From contig CAUJGJ010000037.1 in NCBI GenBank assembly GCA_963170055.1, positions 466,901-530,900 on the forward strand: DNA of 64,000 nucleotides, given 5' to 3'. A program made the position numbers and the translations under genes. Positions 1-8,709 of the stretch are shown here, in pieces; the first letter of the stretch is position 1, and every line of letters starts with the position of its first letter. This stretch comes from Halisarca cf. caerulea. Lineage: Eukaryota > Porifera > Demospongiae > Chondrillida > Halisarcidae. Under the pieces are notes generated by a model, which made no database searches, was not told the origin of the DNA, and saw nothing but the letters and a program-made list of their open reading frames with translations.

Positions 1-18
1 TGCACGTGTGCATGTGTG

Positions 19-69
<51 letters not shown>

Positions 70-165
70 GTGTGTGTGTAGGTGTGTGTGTGTGTGTGTG
101 AGTGTGTGTGTGTGTGTGTGTGTATGTGTGTGTGCGTGTGTGCATGCCATAGGTATAGAGTATCT
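1..165. repeat. GT/CA microsatellite at window start
   Basis: Alternating TG dinucleotides with scattered TGTA, TAGG and TGCA interruptions. The cysteine/valine-rich open frame across it is only the repeat read as codons, not a gene. The following 166-450 has no recognisable gene. Confidence 0.95.
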
Positions 166-448
166 ATGGTGTGTGTGTGTACTACAGAATCCTGCCCAGC
201 AGGGATTTAGCTATGGGTCTTGCATGTACTGTTCTGTAGCTGCATTTACAACCTAGGCTTTGCTATACTACTGCCCAGCTAAGACTCTCCTGGCCGTATC
301 TGTCATCCACCAGTTGAGTAGCTTTGCAGCGAGAACATATGCAGCATCCATGGAGGAAGCCTGAATTGAAATCTGAGCTGCACTGTGATTTCCAAAGGAT
401 TTTGGGGCTTATTTCAGCTATAGATATCATGTAGAGTATATTATACAT

Positions 449-482
449 AGTCTCGCGTAGCCAGACCCTCAACTTGGTTCTT
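449..482. repeat. Partial inverted-repeat transposon end
   Basis: A stretch starting TAGTCTCGCGTAGCCAGACC resembles the ends of short palindromic elements elsewhere in the window (5396, 15725, 23779). The following ACCCTCAACTTGG is shared with 36178 onward. It lies just upstream of the LINE and is probably an older repeat that the LINE landed beside. Confidence 0.5.
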
Positions 483-556
483 TCCATCCAGCCAACTCGC
501 GATTCCATTATTTAATTTTTAAACGAAACTCGAATACAAGAGTCTATGGTCTATAT

Positions 557-1522
557 ATGAATGACTCAAGTCACGTCAAGATGGCGGACTCGACGGAGAA
601 CGGCCGAAAACTAGAAGAACAAAACTCCGTCAATATTGAACGAGAAACCTCAAACAACTCGTCTAGCAACTCAAAATCCTCATTAACGAAAAGTAATCGG
701 GGAAAAACAAAAAAGAAGGAAGATCCAGGCAGTTGCTTCTGCAAAACAAAGAAAGGCGGTACTGTCATTCAATGTGACGGCTGTAAACGTTGGTGTCATC
801 CCACTTGCCTTGGTCTCTCTCCTGAGATCCTTCGCGCAATGCAAGAAGCCCCCTCCTACTTTTGCCCCCTGTGCATCCTGAGAAAGTTTTCAGACGCAAC
901 CACTACAACCACCACCAATGAGGCCGAACGCACATCTATTGCTAGAATAGTTACTGAATTTGACACTGTGAAGACTGACATCCACGAATTAAAGCAAGAA
1001 GTGCGCAACTTATCTGACAAGCTGGCATCACTACAAACCGACCCTCAGGCTCGCTCTCCTCCGGACGCTGGTGAGACCCTTAGATCGCAGCAGAAGATCC
1101 TCGAGTCACATGAAAGAGCACTTCGAAAAAACAACGTTGTCATCGTGGGCTTACCAGAGGCCGACGACATCCCAGCACATGCCGCTGTCGACAAGATATT
1201 CACGGAGAAGTTGGACCTGCCAGAGCTTGCGTTCGAGGCCAGACGATTGGGAAAAAAGGTAGGCCAAGGTTCCCGCCCTATCCTTGTTCAGTTCCCTGAC
1301 TCCCGAAGCAAGGTGAGTGCTATGAAGAAGCGTAGCCAATTAAAAGGTAGCAATGTGTTCATGAATGATGATCTTACTCCGTTTCAAAAGCGCAACAACA
1401 AAATTTTGCTGGAGAGAATGAAGAAAGCTAGGGAAGAGGGTAAGAAGTCGTACATTTACAAGGGCAGGCTCTTCGTCGATGGCTCCAGTGTGGCTTCCCT
1501 GGAGTCCCTGGAGGCCTTCTAG
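557..1522 (+). CDS. LINE ORF1 protein with PHD finger, coiled coil and RNA-binding-like domain
   Basis: This 321-residue protein starts with a Ser/Asn-rich lysine-containing tail. A C4HC3 PHD-type zinc finger follows at about residues 59-107 (CFC, CDGC, WCHPTC and CPLC ligand groups). A short coiled coil sits at about 130-165 (heptads around TEFDTVKTDIHELKQEV). The C-terminal half (about 190-315, NNVVIVGLP start) resembles the RRM plus C-terminal domain of L1-type ORF1 proteins. Such proteins coat LINE RNA and act as nucleic-acid chaperones. A PHD finger suggests chromatin or histone-tail contact (inference). The first ATG (557) was chosen; a second Met follows at codon 9. It ends with TAG at 1520-1522, in the same frame as ORF2. 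Confidence is high for family membership and lower for exact functions. Confidence 0.88.
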   Translation: MNDSSHVKMADSTENGRKLEEQNSVNIERETSNNSSSNSKSSLTKSNRGKTKKKEDPGSCFCKTKKGGTVIQCDGCKRWCHPTCLGLSPEILRAMQEAPSYFCPLCILRKFSDATTTTTTNEAERTSIARIVTEFDTVKTDIHELKQEVRNLSDKLASLQTDPQARSPPDAGETLRSQQKILESHERALRKNNVVIVGLPEADDIPAHAAVDKIFTEKLDLPELAFEARRLGKKVGQGSRPILVQFPDSRSKVSAMKKRSQLKGSNVFMNDDLTPFQKRNNKILLERMKKAREEGKKSYIYKGRLFVDGSSVASLESLEAF

Positions 1523-1528
1523 GGCCTC
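1511..1528 (+). promoter_or_regulatory. Perfect 6-bp hairpin enclosing the ORF1 stop codon
   Basis: GAGGCC (1511-1516) and GGCCTC (1523-1528) are perfect inverted repeats, and the six-base loop TTCTAG contains the TAG stop. No other stop occurs in this frame before ORF2. It may affect termination, readthrough or reinitiation (inference). Confidence 0.5.
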
Positions 1529-1591
1529 AGCCAAAACGGTCCTACTAAAGATCCTGAATCTAAGAACGATACCTCAATCCCAAACAATCAC

Positions 1592-4500
1592 GTGATCAAA
1601 ATAACCCACTGGAATGTTAATGGCTTATCATGTGAAAAAATTATCGAAATCCAACCCCTTATCCACGAGCTTGATTCTGACATAATTATTCTTTCTGAGA
1701 CCTGGTTGAAACAATCTCCTCCGTACAACATTAATTTACACAGCTACAAAACAATTAATATTCCCAGACCATGCAAACATAGGAAGGCTAGACGTAATTC
1801 CGGAGGTTTGCTAATTTACATCAAAAACCACCTGAACCTGTGTAGTGAAGTGATCAAACAAGCAGTCGACAGAGTTTGGGTCAAATTTAAAAGCCCTGAT
1901 ACCCTTTTGAACGAAGATCTTTACATATGTGCTTCATACATTCCACCACTCAATTCCTCATCTCATTGTATGCTTGACCCCCCATGGACAGACATACAGA
2001 GGGAAATAATCCAGTTTGACAAGTTAGGCTGTGTTATTCTAATAGGAGACTTCAACGCTAGGATTGGAAACTTTCAGACCAATCGTATTTCCAAAGACCA
2101 AGTTCTGAATCCCTTTGGCTTGGAACTAATATCTCTATGTGTTGACTTAGATTTAACCATTTGTAATGGCACATATCCCCCAGACAGTGATTCTGGTGAC
2201 TTTACTTGTCACACGGCCAATGGCTCAAGTTGTGTGGATTACACTATCGTCAATAGTTCTCTAGCCCCCCTTGTACAGACTTTTGCAGTTGGTGATCTTC
2301 AAGCATATACCGACCACTGTCCCATTACACTAACTTTCTCCACTGGTCACAGCTCATCTGTGATCAACCAGTCCATCCAATCAACTACCTGTCTAGCTGA
2401 TGAACTTTGTAACGATGTGCACGAACGTCACAACACAGGCTACGAATGTAACGATTCAGATATTATAAACAGCAGCAAATTGATTTGGTCTGAAAACAAC
2501 CTCGACAAATTCTTGGAAATTATTGACTTAACACAACCTCGAATCCCTAACTTGCAGAACCACCCATCGGTATTAGACATAGATGAAGTAGCTAATTCGT
2601 TTACAAGTCAGATTGTTCAACTTGCCTTAACTTCTGGATTTGCTAAGATAGTCCCAATAAAAAGTTCTAACAAGCCTAAAAACAAAAACCAACATTATAA
2701 ACAAACAATTCCATGGTTTGATGATGAATGCCGAACAATGAAAAAAAACGTATCCTCAAAGCTATCTGCATGGAGGAAACAATTCTCAGATCAAGATCGT
2801 CGAAAAGCCTACTATGATGCAAAATCAACCTGGAAACGGGTAATTAGAAGAAAGAAAGCTTCAGCTTTACAAAAATGGAACAGAGAAATGTTGATAAAAG
2901 CACATTCAAATCCGAAATCATTTTGGAAGGCTCTGAAACCAAAATCTAAACTAGTTGATAACAACATCACAAGTTCCCAATGGGAACACTACTTTAGAGA
3001 GCTTTTCAAAGAATCTGATAATGATACTAATCCAATAACTCACCATGACTCTTTATCCTCAACTGTATTCCAACACTCTAACATTAATGATGTTGACGAG
3101 GACTCATCACAACCCCCCCCATCTGTTGAATCTATCAGTGATATTTCCTTGCAAGAAATAGAATCGTCTATCTTAAATCTAAAATCAGGTAAATCACCCG
3201 GAAGTGACCACATCACTAATGAAGTTTTGAAATCTTTGCCTACTTCATGGTTACTAGTCCTTCAGAACATCTACAATGTCATCCTACGTACAGGTGAATA
3301 CCCATCCAAATGGGCTGAATCAATTATTCATCCTATCTATAAATCAGGTGATAGGAACAACCCAACCAACTACCGGGGTATTTCACTTATCAGCTGCATA
3401 GGTAAACTATTCACCAGCATTCTCTGTACCCGGCTTACTTCCTGGGCAGAAGAACGTCACCTTTTACCAAAAGAACAGTTTGGTTTTCAAAAAGGCAAAC
3501 GTGCTTCCGATGCCATTTTTGTTTTACATACTCTTGCTGAGCATCAACGTTACAAGAAAAAGAAGCTTTTCTGTTGTTTTGTGGACCTAAAAAAAGCATT
3601 CGACTCCGTGCCACATTCTCTGCTTTGGTCTAAACTCTCCTCTATGAGACTGCCCTCACACATCATTAAAGTTTTACAATCGTACTATTCTAAATCTACT
3701 TCGTGTGTCCAGGGCCATCAAAGCCGATCTAATTTCTTCCCTACTAGTAAAGGTGTTAAGCAAGGATGCAACTTGAGCCCACTGCTGTTTTCCTTATTTA
3801 TTAATGACTTGCCACAGCACATCAACTCTTCTGTACCAATTTCATGTACCAATTTCCCTTCCCCATGCCTTCTCTTTGCTGATGACATAGTCTTATTTTC
3901 CGAGGACCAGAACAAATTGCAAGGCATGATAGACTCCTTGCTTTGCTATTGTACAAAATACCACTTAGAGATAAACACAACAAAAACTAAAATTCTTGTA
4001 TTTGGACAAAACCCAAAGTATGTCAATTTTCAATGGAACATTAATTCTCAGCCACTTGAAGTGGTTGGAAAATACAAGTACTTGGGTACTTGGCTCAACT
4101 GGAATTGTACTTTCACAGATTGTATTTCTCAGATCTACGATAAGGCCAACAAATCTGTGAGCCAACTGCAAGTCAGGGTGATTTCTCTAGGTATAACCAA
4201 TTACCAAGTCCTCCAACACCTTTTTAAATCCTTGATCTATCCGATTCTGATGTATAACGCCGAAATTTGGGGTCTTTACAACGTAGATACACTCGAAAAG
4301 ATCTTCCGTAAATTCTGCAAATTTATTCTAAGAGTTTCCCAATCATGCGCTAACCCTGCTATCCTGGCCGAGACCGGCTCTCTTCCCATGTCTCACGATT
4401 GTTCCTGTACAGTATTAAAGTACTATTATCGAATTTGTTCCTCAGATCCTAGCTCGCTTACCAAAATAGCACTTGAAATCTCCCAAAATTTATCTACATC

Positions 4501-5104
4501 TGGCTACAGCTCATGGGCCCATAAAGCCATAACCAAACTACAACATCTGGGATATAATCCACACTTAACATCTGCAAACTTGACAGCGGTTCTATCACGC
4601 CTCTGTGACCAATCAACCCAGAAGCTACAATCTGACATCGACTGTCACAGGGGCCTCACTCAGTCCGGAGGGAGCAAACTGAGATTGTATCGATTGATCA
4701 AGAAGGACATTAGAATGACTGAACCCTACCTACTTTCTATTTCTAATCCTAAGATTAGACAAGCCTTTACTAAATTCCGCCTATCTGATCACAAACTCCT
4801 CATTGAATCTGGCTGACACTGCAAGCCTCCGACACCTGTCAATGACAGACTATGTACATTATGCCAATTACAGGCTATAGAAGACGAGATACATTTTTTG
4901 ATTGATTGCAATTTCTATCAAAATTTGAGGTTCCTGCTCATGCAATTAGCCACCAATATCAATCCCTACTTTAATTATTTGTGTTCTATAGACAAATTCA
5001 TCTTCTTAATGTGTAATCCCAACCTATCTATTGTAAATCAAACTGCATATTTTATATATAAGGCCATGCAACTTAGATTTTCTCACTTGTCCCCTCCTGC
5101 CTAA
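1592..5104 (+). pseudogene. LINE ORF2: APE endonuclease / reverse transcriptase, interrupted by one TGA
   Basis: The frame is open from just after the ORF1 TAG to 4813, and after TGA at 4814-4816 it continues in frame to 5104. The N-terminal part is an apurinic-type endonuclease (HWNVNGL, LSETW, GDFNARIG, YTDHCPIT motifs, residues about 5-250). The middle is a reverse transcriptase (GKSPGSDHI, NYRGISLIS, VDLKKAFDSV, GVKQGCNLSP, catalytic FADDIVLF at about residues 767-774). After the TGA comes a cysteine/histidine knuckle (CTLC...DEIHFLIDC), the usual ORF2 tail. There is no ATG near the 5' end: the frame entry I give begins at a GTG, and the first Met lies inside the endonuclease near 1969. 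Expression therefore probably depends on the upstream ORF1. The TGA is plausibly a CGA arginine codon changed by CpG decay. It is called a pseudogene only because of this stop. Confidence 0.88.
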
Positions 5105-5313
5105 TTATTATATTTTATATCAGTCTTAGTATGTCACCTGTCCAGTAATGTTGGCTGTGCTCCCTGTGTTTAGATGTTGTTGTTCATTCCTTTCAATTGT
5201 AACAGTTCTTGTTCATTGTCTTTCGGTTGTTTTTATCGCACCTTCTTGTACTATGCATTATTTTATCTGATTCTGCCTGCTGTCTTGCAGGATGCAATGA
5301 TTTATTCTGCTGA

Positions 5314-5346
5314 GGTCAAGGGCCGTTTTGGCTATGACCAGTGATG

Positions 5347-5374
<28 letters not shown>
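5314..5374 (+). other. LINE 3' terminal hairpin and TTA-repeat tail
   Basis: GGTCA...TGACC with an inner GGCC/GGC pairing can fold into a small stem-loop immediately before about 29 bp of TTA repeats. The same design is seen at 35049-35079 on the other strand. In LINEs of this kind the RNA 3' stem-loop is normally what the reverse transcriptase recognises (family knowledge). Confidence 0.6.
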
Positions 5375-5379
<5 letters not shown>

Positions 5380-5395
5380 GGTTACAGCAAGTCTA

Positions 5396-5513
5396 GTCCC
5401 GCGTAGCCAGACCCATGCTCGCCGTGACTGACGTCGCCTCGCCCGGTGACGTCAGTCCCCGTAAATGGCCGAGCGAGATAGTCTGAGCTACGCGAGCTAC
5501 GCCAGACTAACGC
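5396..5513. mobile_element. Short inverted-repeat element (MITE family A), CpG-rich copy
   Basis: The ends read CGCGTAGCCAGACCC and, reverse-complemented, TAGTCTGGCGTAGCTC. The interior matches the element at 11043-11180 in the opposite orientation (GGGGACTGACRTCAC core). No coding capacity. It lies directly upstream of SLC39A11. Confidence 0.65.
5447..5454. promoter_or_regulatory. CRE-type palindrome TGACGTCA
   Basis: This perfect CREB/ATF consensus palindrome is 103 bp upstream of the SLC39A11 start codon, with a half-diverged TGACGTCG at 5429-5436. It is part of the MITE copy at 5396-5513. Regulatory use is inference. Confidence 0.4.
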
Positions 5514-5556
5514 AAGTCTTCATTACACCGCGAGTTTTACCGAAGAACACTTAGTG

Positions 5557-8500
5557 ATGATAGCTGGGCTACGTCCTTCCGTGCAGTCTTTGTTAGGTAC
5601 TCTATTTACGTGGGGCCTTACAGCCGCTGGAGCTGGTTTGGTGTTCATATGGAGTGGGGGCAAGGTAAACTGGCAACTTGGACAGTGTCATTTTGGAAGT
5701 TTGTACACTTGTTAGCATTGGCTAGCAGAATGGTAATGAGTATGTAATGTTATCTGACGTTGTTTACTGTAGAGAAAAGTATTGGATGCTAGTTTGGGGT
5801 TCGCATCTGGAGTGAGTGCAATAGTCAAATCGAATCACGATTTGTTTCATTCGGAGGACAAGATGATGGATATTTATGATTTGTAGACTGTGCTTATATT
5901 TGTCAGGTGATGCTGGCTGCTTCGTACTGGTGTCTGTTGGCTCCTGCTATTGAAATGGCTGAAGAATCTGGTATCTACAGCTCCTTTGCCTTTGTGCCAG
6001 TCAGTATAGGGTTTGTTGCTGGAGCTGCTTTTGTATACCTTGCCGACATTCTGTTGTCTTATCTAGTGAGTGAACAAAGTATACATAATATCATTCAGTT
6101 TGAGTTGTGGACCTATGTAGCAGCAGTAGTAGTCGTAGAACCATTTCATGCATCACATACTTTTCTAATTATATGTATTTGGTGTATAGTTGAAATGGAA
6201 TTTTCTCATGTCTGTAATCTGCTCTGAACTGGGTACGTTTTCAAGCCCTGTTTGTTGCACTTGCCATGTAAGCCATGCACCTAAGCAGCTACTAGCCTAG
6301 TAGTATTGTACCCAGATTCACAGTCTGCCAGGTTCGCTTGGTTATGAGTACGTACGTACCAGGGTTTCATTTAGGGGTGGGTGGGGGGGGGGGGGGCCTT
6401 GGAAATTAGGTTAGGCTTATTTTTGTTAAAGAGGTAAAATTGAATACAGAACTGAACTCAACACAAGTAAGGAATATACAAGGAGAATGTAGTGTTTTAA
6501 TAACCTAAACAGCTATTCTTCTACCTTTTCTGTTCCACTTATCTACAATCACAATCTCTTCAAGGTCAAAGAGTAATTCTGTGCCACAATCAATCTTGAA
6601 TAGTCCAAAATGGCCTCAGATACCACCTTATATAACCTAAAAACTCAAATTTTCCCTGGGGTGGGCATGCCCCCACTAGAAGGTGTGCTACCGTTTTTTC
6701 ACAAGTATTGTTTTGCCCCCCCTTGCCCATTTTTCTAAATGAAACCCTGCATACCCCTTTCTTTTTCCTTGGGAGTTACGTAGCACAACAAATAGTAAAT
6801 GCATTATTTTTGAATAAAATTGAGTGCCATTGCTAGAATGAAAGGTTTTGGATAATTTGAGGAACAAAGGAGCCAGCCTGGGTTTTCAGCATACCAAGTG
6901 CTGCTGGAGTGGTAAGTATGTCTCTTATGATAAAATAGTATTCATAATCTCCAATCCAAACATATACTGATGTGGTTACACTAGACTTTCTCTGCCCCTG
7001 TACAAATGACAAAGGCTATGAGCATGAAATGTTAGTATTTGCTCAGTGAACACTTAATGAATGTAAGCACATATCATACAATACATTGTGAACACTCATC
7101 AACTATGTTCAAGTGGAGCAAATCTATGTATTGGTTGTCAGAAGTACTTTGAGTTTACTGTGCATACGTAAGACAAGGATTATGTACCATTCAGGGGCAT
7201 ATACTAAATCACGTGTTTCTATGAAAGTTCTACTGTATACACTGACCATGGTCCAATGGGCAATCATGCACTATTCCTTGATTTTGTCTTTAGTAACTTT
7301 GTCTTCTGCTTTCTTTCATGTCATTGCAGGGAATGAACACATCTAATATGTCTGTTATTATTAGTAATATTGACAAAGAGGACTCCTCTGAAACCAGTGT
7401 ACTGTCAAAGGTGGGCCAAATGCATGCATGTAGATATTGCTGTCTGTCACTGTATAGACTTCATACATGAATTGATTCCACCAGAGTAAGGAACCCCTGG
7501 ATTCATCACAGAGTACAGTGAGGCCTAGACTCAGGCGTACTTCATCTGGGGAAACCCAATACAGTCCAGAGCAAGTCGTGCAGATGGAAAAAGTGAAAGG
7601 GACAAGTTGGAAAAGAATACTTCTGTTGATTATAGCCATTACTGTACACAACATTCCGGAGGGTTTGGCAGTTGGTGTTGGATTTGGTGCTATTGGGAGG
7701 TCCTCATCAGCTACTTTTGAGAATGCAAGGTTTGTGGGATCCAGTGAATATGGGACTTACGTAATTCTAATCTCCTATATCCATGTAAGACCCTTTGATT
7801 GTGTTTATTGCAATACAGCTTAGAGAACCACCGGGTTTTGTTCATTGTGTGTATCAGGGTATTGGGTATCAGGTATCATTATCTAGACTGGAGAGCCTTT
7901 AGCCATAGGCTATTCCCACAGGCACCCAGAAGTGTGCAGGAGTTGAGTGAATATGTACGTAGATGTAGGGTTGTAGCACAATTGTCTTTGATAGCATAAC
8001 CTTTTGCTGCTAGTTGTGTTTATTGTATTGACTTTTGCTATACAAGGGCATAGGAATGGGGGGGGGGGCAAAGGGGCCCGCCCCCTCACTTTTAGCAAGT
8101 GGAGGACAAATATCATAGGTTAGGTTAGGTTAGGTTAGGTTAGGTAAGCTTATTTTGACAGGGGAAGCCTTTAGCCAAGTGGCTACTACTCTAGGCACCC
8201 TAGGCACCCACATCATACACGTGTCCAACATATTGTATGTATGCTAAATCTAGAACCGTCCGTCTCCCTCACTTGTGTGAGCGTTCCTACTCCCCTGCTA
8301 TATATCTCTTGTAACTGTAGGAATTTGGCAATAGGGATTGGAATTCAGAACTTCCCTGAAGGGCTAGCAGTTAGCTTGCCTCTGAGAGGTGCTGGAATGT
8401 CAGTGTGGAAGAGTTTCTGGTACTGCGTTTGTATTAATGGCAATTGTATCATGCCTACAGATGTTTATTGTGGGCATCACTTCACACATGCAGGTATGGA

Positions 8501-8645
8501 CAACTGAGTGGAATGGTGGAGCCATTGGCAGGACTGCTGGGGGCATTAGCTGTAGTAGTAAGTGCTGACCATTAGCCTAAGTACGTATATCAGTAGGTAT
8601 ATAAGAAGTTCCGGTTTATCCTACTGACCAGTACACAATATTGTG

Positions 8646-8709
<64 letters not shown>

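Larger units (their letters stand above)
540..5375 (+). mobile_element. Nearly complete non-LTR retrotransposon (LINE)
   Basis: This element contains ORF1 (557-1522), ORF2 (about 1592-5104, with one in-frame TGA), a 3' UTR ending in a short GGTC...GACC hairpin (5314-5339) and a TTA-repeat tail (5346-5374). That is the layout of a CR1/L2-type LINE: endonuclease and reverse transcriptase in ORF2, a zinc-finger ORF1, and a simple-repeat tail instead of long poly(A). The 5' end is uncertain and I found no convincing target-site duplication. A related 3' end lies on the minus strand at 35049-35690. The copy looks young because only two stops interrupt about 4.5 kb of reading frame, one of which may be functional. 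Confidence 0.9.
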
